From: DASPJL01 sp035628645
GTDB taxonomy: Bacteria; Bacteroidota; Bacteroidia; Cytophagales; Cyclobacteriaceae
Direction of reading: 5' to 3'
Length of the DNA: 44,510 nucleotides
Assembly (NCBI GenBank): GCA_035628645.1
Contig: DASPJL010000158.1
Location: 1 to 44,510, forward strand
The notes under the pieces were generated by a model. The model was not told the origin of the DNA, ran no database searches, and saw only the letters and a list, made by a program, of their open reading frames with translations. Made by a program: the position numbers and the translations under genes. The first letter of the stretch is position 1. Every line of letters starts with the position of its first letter. This document shows positions 18,247 to 27,345 of this stretch, piece after piece.

Positions 18247-19220
18247 AAGTATTACACGTTACAAATGCATATCCCTCCAACAAGTCACCCATATATGGAG
18301 TATTTATAAAAGAACAAATAGAATCTTTAGGTAGACCAGAGTTAAAGGAAAGAGTGTTTTTTATAAATGCAAAGCATAAAGGCAAAATTGAGTATCTTAA
18401 ATCCTTTTTTAGGCTTCTATTTATTGTAAGGAAGTTCGATATTATCCATTGTCATCATGTTTTTTGTGCTTTAGTTGTACTGTTTACCTTTCCTAAAGCA
18501 AAAGTGCTTGTTTCTTTTTTAAGTGACGGAACAAAAGAGTTTACTTTCAAAAGTCGGGTACCGTTTTCAAAGCCTCTATACAATTATATTTTAAAAAAAT
18601 CTGATGGTAGAATTTTTAAATCTCCAATACCTGCATTTCTTATAAATGATAAATATACCTTTCACCTGCCTAATGGTGTAAATACTAATTTGTTTTCTCC
18701 TGTTGATAAACATGATGCCAAAAGAAAGATTTGTTTGGACCAATCTAAAAAATATATTCTTTTTGTAAGCTCAAATATTACTGATAGGCCTGAAAAAAGG
18801 TATGATCTCTTCAAAAAGACATTAGAAATTCTAAAGAGTAAGTACAATCACAGTGAAATAGAAGAATTATTAATGATCAATATAGAGCGAGAGATAGTCC
18901 CTTTTTACTTTAACGCATCAGAACTCCATCTTCTTACTTCGGATGTTGAGGGTTCACCAAATTCAGTCAAAGAAAGCATGAGTTGTAATATACCTGTAGT
19001 TTCAACCGCAGTAGGAAATGTAAAAGACATGCTCCAAGATGTGGAAAACTGCTATGTTTCTTCAACTAATGATCCGGCAGAATTGGCAAGATATTGCAAT
19101 AAAATCTTAATGTTTGAGAATCAGTTTAATATAAGAGAATCAATTTTTAAAAAGAAATTAGACATAATCTCTAAAAGTAAAGAGCTAGAAAATATTTATG
19201 AAACTCTTCTTCTAAAATAA
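18243..19220 (+). CDS. GT4 family glycosyltransferase
   Basis: A 325-aa GT-B fold glycosyltransferase when started at the ATG that overlaps the upstream TGA (ATGA); a further in-frame ATG 30 nt earlier would add MHQRSRREYS before the conserved first strand and is less likely. The N-terminus MKVLHVTNAYPSNKSPIYGVF is the typical donor-independent first strand of GT4 enzymes. The donor-binding C-terminal domain has LPNGVNTNLF and the EX7E element in EGSPNSVKESM. It transfers a sugar from a nucleotide donor onto the lipid-linked repeat unit at the cytoplasmic face of the inner membrane. Donor and linkage cannot be predicted. Confidence 0.85.
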   Translation: MKVLHVTNAYPSNKSPIYGVFIKEQIESLGRPELKERVFFINAKHKGKIEYLKSFFRLLFIVRKFDIIHCHHVFCALVVLFTFPKAKVLVSFLSDGTKEFTFKSRVPFSKPLYNYILKKSDGRIFKSPIPAFLINDKYTFHLPNGVNTNLFSPVDKHDAKRKICLDQSKKYILFVSSNITDRPEKRYDLFKKTLEILKSKYNHSEIEELLMINIEREIVPFYFNASELHLLTSDVEGSPNSVKESMSCNIPVVSTAVGNVKDMLQDVENCYVSSTNDPAELARYCNKILMFENQFNIRESIFKKKLDIISKSKELENIYETLLLK

Positions 19221-19227
19221 ATATGTA

Positions 19228-20397
19228 GTGAAAAGAATTTTAGTAGTATTTGGCACACGTCCTGAGGCGATAAAAATGGCTCCTTTGGTAAAGCAATTAC
19301 TTTCCCAGTCGGGAAGGCTGGATGTAAAGGTTTGTATAACAGCACAGCATCGTCAAATGCTTGATCAGGTTTTAAATCTTTTTGAAATCAGTCCGGATTA
19401 CGATTTGAACCTAATGAAGCAGGGCCAAGATTTATATGATATTACAAGTAATATTCTTATTAATCTAAAAAACGTTCTTTCTGAATTTAAACCTGATCTT
19501 ACTTTAGTTCATGGTGACACAACAACAACCTTTGCTTCTGCCTTAGCATGTTTTTATCAAAAAATCGAGGTGGGCCATATTGAAGCAGGATTAAGAACCG
19601 GAGATTTATACTCACCATGGCCAGAAGAAGCAAATAGAAAACTTACAACTTCACTTACCAAATATCATTTCGCACCAACGATACAATCCAAGAAAAATTT
19701 ATTAACCGAAGGAGTTAAAGAGGATGATATACTTGTAACAGGAAATACGGTGATTGATGCATTGCTAATAATGCACAATAAAATAAAAAAAGACCCTTCA
19801 TTACAAAAGCAGCTTATTGAAAAAATCAGTTCCTCAGGATATTTTATAAAAGAAGGGAAGAAAGTAGTTCTAATAACCGGACACAGAAGAGAAAATTTTG
19901 GCGAAGGTTTTGTCAATATTTGTCAGGCATTAGTTGATTTATCGGAAAAAAATCCTGATGTGGAATTTGTGTATCCTGTTCATTTAAATCCAAATGTACG
20001 AGAGCCAGTTCAAAAATATTTAAAAGGAATTAATAATGTTTTTTTAATTGAACCATTAGACTATCAACCTTTTATTTATCTAATGTCCAAATGTTATATT
20101 ATTCTAACAGACAGCGGAGGAATACAGGAAGAGGCTCCTAGTCTTGGAAAGCCAGTTCTGGTGATGCGAGATACGACAGAAAGACCAGAGGCTTTGGAAG
20201 CGGGAACTGTAAAATTAGTGGGCACTGATAAAAACAAAATAATTACAGAAGTAAATATGCTTTTAAGCAACACGGAGGAATACAACAAGATGTCTTTTGC
20301 CCATAATCCTTATGGCGATGGAAAAGCAAGTAAAAGAATTGTTGATTTTATAGTAAGCAAAACAAACAGCACGGAGAATAGGAATGAGAAAAATTAA
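19228..20397 (+). CDS. wecB: UDP-N-acetylglucosamine 2-epimerase (non-hydrolysing)
   Basis: A 389-aa enzyme interconverting UDP-GlcNAc and UDP-ManNAc. Family hallmarks are FGTRPEAIKMAPL (8-20), HGDTTTT (Asp97), HIEAGLRTGD (Glu119), PEEANR (Glu133/134), TGHRRENFG (His219) and TDSGGIQEEAPSLGKPVL; these match the catalytic Asp, Glu and His residues known from E. coli WecB. The start is GTG, immediately preceded by an overlapping ATG-TAG. UDP-ManNAc is the donor expected for the WecG/TagA-type transferase encoded next, whose start overlaps this gene by 14 nt, so the two form a functional pair. WecC, which would make ManNAcA, is not seen. Confidence 0.95.
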   Translation: MKRILVVFGTRPEAIKMAPLVKQLLSQSGRLDVKVCITAQHRQMLDQVLNLFEISPDYDLNLMKQGQDLYDITSNILINLKNVLSEFKPDLTLVHGDTTTTFASALACFYQKIEVGHIEAGLRTGDLYSPWPEEANRKLTTSLTKYHFAPTIQSKKNLLTEGVKEDDILVTGNTVIDALLIMHNKIKKDPSLQKQLIEKISSSGYFIKEGKKVVLITGHRRENFGEGFVNICQALVDLSEKNPDVEFVYPVHLNPNVREPVQKYLKGINNVFLIEPLDYQPFIYLMSKCYIILTDSGGIQEEAPSLGKPVLVMRDTTERPEALEAGTVKLVGTDKNKIITEVNMLLSNTEEYNKMSFAHNPYGDGKASKRIVDFIVSKTNSTENRNEKN

Positions 20398-21136
20398 TAT
20401 CCTTGGAGTAGATGTTGACAATTTAACTATGACTGAGACTGTTGACTTAATTGATTCATCTATTAAAAACGGAAAGAGAATCCATCAGGTGGCAGTTAAT
20501 GCGTTTATATTTGTTCTGTTAGAGCAAGACCAAAAGGTAAAAGAGTCAATTATAAATGCAAATTTAATTAACGGTGACGGACAGTCGGTTGTTTGGGCTT
20601 CAAAACTGTTAGGTTCTCCACTAAAGGAACGAGTCGCTGGAATAGACTTGATGGGTGAACTGATGAAACTTTCTCACACCAATAATTATAAGGTTTTCTT
20701 ATTTGGAGCCGAACAAGAGGTCATAGAAAAGGTAGTTGATGTGTATTCCAAAATGTTCAGTCCAAATTTGATTGCTGGCTTTAGAAATGGATATTATTTG
20801 GATAGTCAGGAAGATGAAATCGCCAGAGAAATTGGAGAAAGCGGCGCCCATTTTCTGTTTGTAGCAATGGGATCTCCTAAAAAAGAATTGTTTTTATATA
20901 AATATAAGGATATACTAAAGACTCCTTATATAATGGGAGTAGGTGGTAGTTTTGATGTTATTGCCGGTAAAGTAAAACGTGCTCCATTGTGGATGCAAAA
21001 AGCGGGCCTGGAATGGTTCTATCGCTTCTTGCAGGAACCGCGACGAATGTGGAAAAGATATCTTGTTACCAATTCGTTATTTACTTATTATGTATTAAAT
21101 AGTTTACTACGAAAAGCTTTTAGAACAATTGATTAA
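20384..21136 (+). CDS. WecG/TagA/CpsF family glycosyltransferase
   Basis: A 250-aa GT26-family enzyme. Asn39 in AVNAF, Asp65 in NGDGQSVV and Arg83 in KERVAGID correspond to positions shown to matter in TagA (Asp65 and Arg83 from memory). LFGAEQEV, VAMGSPKKELF and GVGGSFDVIAGKVKRAP complete the family blocks. Known members transfer ManNAc or ManNAcA to an undecaprenyl-diphosphate-linked first sugar. WecB lies directly upstream with a 14-nt overlap, so UDP-ManNAc is the likely donor. The C-terminal basic segment (FYRFLQEPRRMWKRYLV) is the family's membrane-associating appendage. Confidence 0.9.
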   Translation: MRKINILGVDVDNLTMTETVDLIDSSIKNGKRIHQVAVNAFIFVLLEQDQKVKESIINANLINGDGQSVVWASKLLGSPLKERVAGIDLMGELMKLSHTNNYKVFLFGAEQEVIEKVVDVYSKMFSPNLIAGFRNGYYLDSQEDEIAREIGESGAHFLFVAMGSPKKELFLYKYKDILKTPYIMGVGGSFDVIAGKVKRAPLWMQKAGLEWFYRFLQEPRRMWKRYLVTNSLFTYYVLNSLLRKAFRTID

Positions 21137-22331
21137 AGCGAAAATATATCGGGATGTTTTTACCCTCTTAACTGCTTTTATTGCTTTTACTTTGCCCTTT
21201 TCCATACGGGCAAATAGTTTTTCAATTGTCGTTCTCCTTGTTTTTTTTCTTATTTCCGGACCATCTTTTAATTGGAAAAAACTTTCGCTAAGAGACTTAG
21301 TCTTACCAGGCTTCTATTTTCTGTTTCTTCTAGGGATGATCTATACTAATAATATTAAAGAAGGACTATTCCAATTAGAAGTCAAATTAGGTTTTCTTAT
21401 TTTCCCCTTAGTCTTTTGTCTGTCTGCAACCAAAATAGAAATAGGATATAGATTTATTATAAAAGCTTTTAATTACGCAATTGTTATTTCTGCTATTTTA
21501 TGTCTCCTTTATTCATTAATCTTATATATACATACGCAAGACACACAATATTTTTTCAGAGAGCAACTCTGCTTGTTACTCGCCTTTCATCCAATCTATT
21601 ACTCTTTGTTTATTGGCACTTCAATACTTTTGCAAACTAAAGCTCTATCTCAAAACTGGAGAAAAAACAACAATGCCCTTAATTTTTTTTATCTAAGTAT
21701 CATCTTATTCCTCTTCTTTTTTAATATACTCTTAACTGCAAAGATGCCACTCTTAGCATTGTCGTTTGTTCTGTTACTATATTTCCAGTTTCTAATTAGA
21801 AGTACCGCTTATAAAGTTCTGGCCGGAGTATTTGTAATAAGCGCTGTACTTGGTCTTATCTATGTTTTACCTTATGCTCACGAACAATTTGCTTCCATTC
21901 TCAATTCAAAATTATATTTTGATTATGAAGAAAATAATGCAAATAGCTTGACCTTAAGACTTGTAAAATGGGAATGTAGTCTTGAGGGGTTTAAAGAGAA
22001 TTTAATAGGAGGTGTCGGTACTGGGGATGCCCAAGACTATTTGCAGAATTGTTACAAATCAAAGAATTTTTGGGGATCGGTATTTAACTACAACTCTCAC
22101 AGCGAATACTTATCCATTGCATTAAGACTAGGACTTATCGGACTCCTATATTTCGTTTTTTTAATTGGTTTTTTGATTAACTGTTTGTGGAAGGAAAAAA
22201 GCTTTTTTTGCATATTAATATTGTTTTTATTATGCTGTACAACAGAATCAATGTTAAGCGTCCAGAAAGGAGTCATTTTCTTTTCATTTTTCATAACCGT
22301 TTTCTATTATAGTTTAAAATCCGAAAATTAG
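21129..22331 (+). CDS. O-antigen ligase/polymerase family membrane protein (Wzy_C)
   Basis: A 400-aa protein with about ten to eleven hydrophobic segments. The Wzy_C domain is visible at about 275-345: Arg/Lys-rich RLVKWECSLEGFK, GGVGTGDAQDYL, NSHSEYLSIALRLGLIGLLYF. The paired Arg and His (NSHSEYL) are the conserved features of WaaL-like O-antigen ligases. The start is taken as TTG overlapping the upstream stop by 8 nt; the first in-frame ATG is some 70 residues in, after two helices, and would truncate the protein. As the locus also has a Wzy-like gene, this is more probably a ligase that attaches the polymer to lipid A core or another acceptor, but polymerase is possible. Confidence 0.8.
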   Translation: MIKAKIYRDVFTLLTAFIAFTLPFSIRANSFSIVVLLVFFLISGPSFNWKKLSLRDLVLPGFYFLFLLGMIYTNNIKEGLFQLEVKLGFLIFPLVFCLSATKIEIGYRFIIKAFNYAIVISAILCLLYSLILYIHTQDTQYFFREQLCLLLAFHPIYYSLFIGTSILLQTKALSQNWRKNNNALNFFYLSIILFLFFFNILLTAKMPLLALSFVLLLYFQFLIRSTAYKVLAGVFVISAVLGLIYVLPYAHEQFASILNSKLYFDYEENNANSLTLRLVKWECSLEGFKENLIGGVGTGDAQDYLQNCYKSKNFWGSVFNYNSHSEYLSIALRLGLIGLLYFVFLIGFLINCLWKEKSFFCILILFLLCCTTESMLSVQKGVIFFSFFITVFYYSLKSEN

Positions 22332-22506
22332 ATGCTTTCTTATAAATTGCTAATTTGAATAAAATAATATGCTGAGAAACACTATACTAAAGCCGAATTC
22401 ACATTTTAGACAATTTAGATTCTTGTATTCAAACATATATTTACAACCCCATAAAATGAAATATCTTGTTTTCTACCCTTTAAAAAAAATTAATCTAAAC
22501 TTTCAA

Positions 22507-22514
22507 TAACTTTG
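22507..22514 (+). promoter_or_regulatory. -7 promoter element (TAACTTTG)
   Basis: TAACTTTG followed by T matches TAnnTTTGY in the 253-nt gap before the initiating transferase gene. A start at about 22521 leaves a 64-nt leader. The -33 region is A-rich without a clear TTTG. The rest of the gap (22332-22506) shows no hairpin, RNA gene or convincing small ORF. Confidence 0.4.
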
Positions 22515-22584
22515 TATTTTATCTTACCGTGTTCAATCTTTCGTTTTTGGGTTTATAAATATTAATCTTGTAGAAAAACATCTT

Positions 22585-23961
22585 TTGCCAACCAGATTTT
22601 CTAAATATTTAAGCACACTACACCTAATAGGAGATGTAATCCTAATCAATTCCGCTTACCTAACATCTTATATCTTTTTCTTTAGTTTTGAGCCAGAATT
22701 TATCAGGACAAAATACTTCATCCTTCTTCTCATTTTTAATCTCTCCTGGATCTCTTTAACATACCTCCTAAGAACATATCATTTAGACCGTGTTGAAGAT
22801 TTTGAAACTATTTTTATTAGTGTTCTTAAGTTAATAAGTATTCATCTACTCTTAATTTCCTCCATTATATTTATTGGGAACTTCTCCTTTTCACGCGATC
22901 ATATTTTATATACTTATCTCTTTTTAAGCGCCTTTATATTCCTTTGGAGACTGGGTCTGCTTTGGTTCTTTCAGACTTATAGAAAATTAGGATATAACTA
23001 TCGTAATGTTATAATTCTGGGTTATAATGAGGTTGCAAAAGAACTTCAAAAGTTCTTCAAAAGATATCCTCAGCACGGGTATAGGTTTTTAGGCTATTTT
23101 GATAATTCAACTTCAAACGGAGATATCAAGGGGAACCTGGAAGATGTTTATGATTTTGTAACGGAAAATAATGTAGATGAAATTTACTACTCACTTTCAG
23201 AGGTTAACTACGAATATGTAAATAATTTAATTGATTTTGCAGATAATCATTTTATAAGGGTAAAAGTTTTAACAGATTTTAAACTGCTTCCATATAAAAA
23301 CTTCAAAATAGAGTTTTATGACAATCTTCCGATTCTGGATATTAGAACAATTCCTTTGGATGATCTTATAAACAGGGCCCTTAAACGGTCTTTTGATATT
23401 TTATTCTCAATAGTTATTCTTTTTACCGTTTTAATATGGTTAATTCCCATAATTTCCATTCTAATAAGGTTAGATTCCAAAGGTCCTGCTTTTTTTAGGC
23501 AAAAGAGATCAGGAAAAGACAATAAAGATTTCTGGTGCTACAAATTTCGAACTATGAGGGTAAACCAGGATGCAAATTCTAAACAAGCTACTAAAAACGA
23601 TAGCAGGATAACAAGAGTAGGGAGGTTTTTGAGAAAGACGAATATTGACGAGCTTCCTCAGTTTTTTAATGTATTGATTGGAAATATGTCTGTGGTTGGC
23701 CCACGGCCTCATATGCTAAAGCATACAGAAGAATATTCTCAAATAATAAATAAATATATGATGAGACATTTTGTGAAACCTGGAATTACCGGGTTAGCTC
23801 AGATTAAAGGATACAGAGGAGAAACACATGATCCAATCCTAATGAAAAATAGAATAAAAATAGATCGTTTTTATATTGAAAACTGGTCATTCTTGTTGGA
23901 CTTAAAAATTATTATAGTCACCGTCTTTAATATGATTAGAGGTGATAAAAATGCTTATTAA
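22585..23961 (+). CDS. undecaprenyl-phosphate sugar phosphotransferase (initiating, WcaJ/WbaP-like)
   Basis: A 458-aa polyprenyl-phosphate hexose-1-phosphate transferase. Residues 1-125 hold four hydrophobic segments, 140-240 a Rossmann-like CoA_binding_3 domain, then a reentrant membrane helix near 270-295 and the catalytic domain: YKFRTM around 318-323, the acidic pair Asp355-Glu356 in IDELPQFF, and VVGPRPHM at about 370-377. It loads the first sugar phosphate onto undecaprenyl phosphate and starts repeat-unit assembly. The family commonly uses UDP-glucose or UDP-galactose. The assumed TTG start lies just before the first helix; no upstream in-frame ATG was found. Its stop is 2 nt before pheS. 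Confidence 0.9.
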   Translation: MPTRFSKYLSTLHLIGDVILINSAYLTSYIFFFSFEPEFIRTKYFILLLIFNLSWISLTYLLRTYHLDRVEDFETIFISVLKLISIHLLLISSIIFIGNFSFSRDHILYTYLFLSAFIFLWRLGLLWFFQTYRKLGYNYRNVIILGYNEVAKELQKFFKRYPQHGYRFLGYFDNSTSNGDIKGNLEDVYDFVTENNVDEIYYSLSEVNYEYVNNLIDFADNHFIRVKVLTDFKLLPYKNFKIEFYDNLPILDIRTIPLDDLINRALKRSFDILFSIVILFTVLIWLIPIISILIRLDSKGPAFFRQKRSGKDNKDFWCYKFRTMRVNQDANSKQATKNDSRITRVGRFLRKTNIDELPQFFNVLIGNMSVVGPRPHMLKHTEEYSQIINKYMMRHFVKPGITGLAQIKGYRGETHDPILMKNRIKIDRFYIENWSFLLDLKIIIVTVFNMIRGDKNAY

Positions 23962-23963
23962 AA

Positions 23964-24992
23964 ATGTTAGATTCAAATATCCAAGACCTTACCACACAAG
24001 TAGAATCCTTCTCCATAAATGACAAAGCTCAGTTAGAGGCCTTTAAGAATACATTTATAAGTAAGAAAGGGTCTGTTACATTATTATTTAATGAATTAAA
24101 AAATGTTGCTGCGGAAGAAAGGCGAGCTATCGGGCAAGCTTTAAATACGCTTAAAAATCTGGCCGAACAAAAATTTAAGGAAGCGGCTAAAACCATCGAA
24201 GAAGCTGAACAGAAAGGTGCATTTTCTAATATTGACCTTTCCTTAAACACAATTCCGAATCAGGTTGGCGGAATACATCCTTTAACATCCACAAGGCAAA
24301 GGATTATTGAAATCTTTGAAAGGATTGGTTTTAACCTCTCTGAAGGACCCGAAATTGAAGATGACTGGCATAATTTCTCCGCGCTGAACTTTCCCCCTAA
24401 TCACCCCGCAAGAGAAATGCAGGATACTTTTTTTATTGACAAAAATCCTGATATCGCCTTAAGAACCCATACTTCGTCTGTCCAGGTAAGGGTGATGGAA
24501 AATCAAAAACCTCCTATCCGAACTTTATCGCCGGGAAGAGTTTATCGAAATGAGGCGATTTCTGCCAGGGCTCATTGCGTTTTCCATCAGTTTGAGGGAT
24601 TGTATATCGATGAGAATGTTAGCTTCGCAGACCTTAAACAAACACTTTATTATTTTGTTAAGGAGTTATTTAACAAAGAAACTCAAATCCGTTTTCGGCC
24701 ATCTTTCTTTCCGTTTACAGAGCCTAGCGCTGAAATAGATATTTCCTGCCAGATATGTGGAGGCAAAGGCTGTAATATTTGTAAGTATTCAGGTTGGGTA
24801 GAGATTGGAGGATCCGGAATGGTACACCCAAATGTGTTGGAAAACTCGGGAATTGATTCCAAAAAATATACTGGTTTCGCCTTTGGGATGGGAATAGAAA
24901 GGATTACTATGCTTAAATATCAGATCAAAGACCTGAGGCTATTTACAGAAAATGATGTCCGTTTTTTAAGGCAGTTTAATTCGGTCACCTAG
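23964..24992 (+). CDS. pheS: phenylalanyl-tRNA synthetase alpha subunit
   Basis: A 342-aa class II synthetase subunit of normal length. Residues 1-85 are the coiled-coil tRNA-binding arm. The catalytic core contains motif 2 around RNEAISARAHCVFHQFEG, the Phe-binding FRPSFFPFTEPSAE, a Cys-rich insert (CQICGGKGCNICKYSG) and motif 3 GFAFGMGIERITML. It forms an alpha2-beta2 enzyme with PheT, which is not in the window. The gene begins 2 nt after the stop of the initiating sugar transferase with no separate promoter visible, so part of its expression may come from the polysaccharide operon. It converges on the MoxR gene 38 nt further on. Confidence 0.97.
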   Translation: MLDSNIQDLTTQVESFSINDKAQLEAFKNTFISKKGSVTLLFNELKNVAAEERRAIGQALNTLKNLAEQKFKEAAKTIEEAEQKGAFSNIDLSLNTIPNQVGGIHPLTSTRQRIIEIFERIGFNLSEGPEIEDDWHNFSALNFPPNHPAREMQDTFFIDKNPDIALRTHTSSVQVRVMENQKPPIRTLSPGRVYRNEAISARAHCVFHQFEGLYIDENVSFADLKQTLYYFVKELFNKETQIRFRPSFFPFTEPSAEIDISCQICGGKGCNICKYSGWVEIGGSGMVHPNVLENSGIDSKKYTGFAFGMGIERITMLKYQIKDLRLFTENDVRFLRQFNSVT

Positions 24993-25030
24993 CGTCGAAT
25001 GACGATTTTAGAATGCAAGTGACGAATGAA

Positions 25031-25996
25031 TTAAAACAGCTTCTTAATCAATTCATCCACGGTTATTCCTTCGGCTTCTGCTTTGAAGTTTCTTACGATA
25101 CGATGCCTTAGTATTGGCAAGGCTACTGCACGTACATCTTCTATATCAGGAGAATATTTTCCATTCAATATGGCATTACATTTTGCGCCTATAATTAAAT
25201 ATTGAGAGGCCCTGGGTCCTGCACCCCACTCTAAAAACTGATTTGCTTCAGAAGAACCCAGTTCTGTATTGGGTCGTGTTTTATGAACAAGTTTGACGGC
25301 ATATTCCACCACGTTATCCGCAACAGGAACTTTCCTTATTAAATTCTGGTAAGCAACAATATCTTGCCCTGACACTACTTTATTTATCAAAACATTATTT
25401 GCAGTTGTGGTTTGCTTGACGATATCTACTTCAGATTTATAAGATGGATAGTTCAAGACAATGTTAAACATAAACCGATCTAACTGCGCCTCAGGCAAGG
25501 GGTAAGTTCCCTCCTGCTCAATAGGATTTTGGGTAGCCAATACAAAGAAAGGTTTCTCTAAGGAATAACTTTGTCCGGCAATGGTTACTGAATACTCCTG
25601 CATAGCTTCCAATAAAGCAGCCTGGGTTTTTGGAGGGGTTCTGTTGATTTCATCTGCAAGGATAATATTTGCAAATACAGGTCCTTTAATGAACTTAAAA
25701 TTTCTTTCTTTGTCTATAGTTTCCGACCCTAAAATATCTGAAGGCATCAAATCGGGGGTGAACTGGATCCTACTGAATTTTAAATCTAAGGCTGAAGATA
25801 TCGTGTGAATTAACAAAGTTTTTGCAAGGCCGGGAACTCCTACTAATAAACAATGTCCCTGGCAAAAAATAGCAGTAAGTAAAAGTCGTACAACTTCATC
25901 CTGTCCTATAATAACCTTGGAAATTTCTTTGTTTAAAGCCTTATATGTCTCAAATAAACTGTTTGCAGTATCTACATCCGATCTTAATATATCCAT
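25031..25996 (-). CDS. MoxR-family AAA+ ATPase
   Basis: A 321-aa AAA+ protein. Walker A is GVPGLAKT (residues 53-60), Walker B ILADEINR (Asp115-Glu116), the sensor 1 region reads FVLATQNPIEQEGTYPLPEAQLDRF, and the GPRASQYLI block near 260 is typical of MoxR. MoxR ATPases act as chaperones that insert cofactors into, or mature, large complexes, often with a VWA-domain partner (DUF58, BatA). No such partner is in this window; the gene is instead 5 nt downstream of a parvulin gene and ends a periplasmic-folding operon. Confidence 0.93.
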   Translation of the reverse strand: MDILRSDVDTANSLFETYKALNKEISKVIIGQDEVVRLLLTAIFCQGHCLLVGVPGLAKTLLIHTISSALDLKFSRIQFTPDLMPSDILGSETIDKERNFKFIKGPVFANIILADEINRTPPKTQAALLEAMQEYSVTIAGQSYSLEKPFFVLATQNPIEQEGTYPLPEAQLDRFMFNIVLNYPSYKSEVDIVKQTTTANNVLINKVVSGQDIVAYQNLIRKVPVADNVVEYAVKLVHKTRPNTELGSSEANQFLEWGAGPRASQYLIIGAKCNAILNGKYSPDIEDVRAVALPILRHRIVRNFKAEAEGITVDELIKKLF

Positions 25997-26001
25997 TCTT
26001 A

Positions 26002-27345
26002 TTAATTTAATACATTACAACTTGAATATTCTTCGTCAACAGACAAAAATAGATCTTTCTTATTTTTTTCGAACCAATCATTCATCGCCTTATTTTTCTT
26101 TTCAGACAGTGCGGCATTATAAATTTTCTGATAGTCGTCTCTCAGATTTGCTTGGTGAGGAGGCGTCTTTGATTTGTAATAAATAATTCTTACAGCATCT
26201 TTTCCATCTTCCATTCTAAAAGCCAAAGGCTTTGATATTCCTCCAACCGACATGGTATCAATTGTAAAAAAGATAACCGGGTCCAACACATTCACAGAAA
26301 TCCGTGTGTTCCCCATATTATCTAAAAGCATTCCACCACTGGACGCAGTTCCTTTATCGTCAGAATATTCTTTGGCAGCTTTTTCAAAACTTATACTGTC
26401 ATTAATTACCAATGTTCTTATGCTGTCAAGATAGTTTTTCGCAACATCAATATCTGTAGGTGAAGACTTGGGTGTTATTAAAATATGCCTGCTCTTAAAC
26501 TCATTCCCTTTTCTTTCGAGCAATTGGATAAGATGATATCCAAATTCCGTTTCTATAATCCTGGAAAGCTCTCCTTCCTTAATTCTGAATATCTCCGCTT
26601 CATACTCTGGTGCCAGCTCTCCTCTTGTTTGAAAACCTGGTAATAATCCACCGTCTGCTGCTGAACCGTAATCTTCTGAATATTCTTTAGCCAATGCCGC
26701 AAAATCTTCCCCGGCAACTATCCTATCCCTGATTTTCTGAAGCTGCTCCCTGGCAATTAACTTTTGAGTCTTTGCTACAGTAGGCTTTTTAACAATTTGG
26801 CCAACTTCTACTTCCGTATCAAAATAAGGAATGCTATCTCGAGGTATGCTATTGAAAAATTTCTTTACTTCACCAGGCGTCATCGAAATTTTTTCAGTGA
26901 TATTTCGCTGCATGGTTTGAATAATCATTTGCTCTTCTATTTGTGGCCTCACTTCCCGCTTAAATTCCTGAATTGTGGTATTGTATATTTCTTCGATTTT
27001 TTGCTCAGATCCAAATTGTGCAACATAATATTGCATTCTTCTATTTAACTCGTCGTTTACCTGGGCAGGGTCGACAACCACTGAATCTATAGCTGCTTTG
27101 GCAACCAGTAATTTGTTTAATATCAGGGATTGAAGCAACTGACATTTGGTATTTGAGTCTACTTGTTCCCCATTTTGTATATAACTTAAATACAGTCCTT
27201 CCAAGTCCGATTTAAGGACCACATAGTTGTCTACTTTTGCAATGATCTTATCGATAGCAACCGGAGCTTGGGAAAATACATTGCCGGTAATCCCTAAAAT
27301 ATTAACAACTAAAGCTATTCTAATTATTTTCTGTAAGTATTTCAA
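26002..27345 (-). CDS. SurA-like periplasmic chaperone/parvulin peptidyl-prolyl isomerase
   Basis: A 447-aa exported protein with a signal peptide at residues 1-25. A SurA_N-like helical region (about 30-165) is followed by two parvulin domains: about 176-275 (SEDYGSAADGGLLPGF, FGYHLIQLLERK) and about 280-390 (FKSRHILITPKS, EYSDDKGTASSGGML). The order matches SurA, which assists outer-membrane protein folding. The start overlaps the upstream gene by 26 nt, and MoxR follows 5 nt downstream. In a T9SS-bearing organism it probably serves beta-barrel and secreted-protein biogenesis. Confidence 0.9.
   Translation of the reverse strand: MKYLQKIIRIALVVNILGITGNVFSQAPVAIDKIIAKVDNYVVLKSDLEGLYLSYIQNGEQVDSNTKCQLLQSLILNKLLVAKAAIDSVVVDPAQVNDELNRRMQYYVAQFGSEQKIEEIYNTTIQEFKREVRPQIEEQMIIQTMQRNITEKISMTPGEVKKFFNSIPRDSIPYFDTEVEVGQIVKKPTVAKTQKLIAREQLQKIRDRIVAGEDFAALAKEYSEDYGSAADGGLLPGFQTRGELAPEYEAEIFRIKEGELSRIIETEFGYHLIQLLERKGNEFKSRHILITPKSSPTDIDVAKNYLDSIRTLVINDSISFEKAAKEYSDDKGTASSGGMLLDNMGNTRISVNVLDPVIFFTIDTMSVGGISKPLAFRMEDGKDAVRIIYYKSKTPPHQANLRDDYQKIYNAALSEKKNKAMNDWFEKNKKDLFLSVDEEYSSCNVLN

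Noticed and set aside
22369..22509. 46-codon + strand ORF in the gap before the initiating transferase gene
   Set aside because: No ribosome-binding site, no recognisable composition or domain, and its stop overlaps the promoter element; likely chance in AT-rich DNA.
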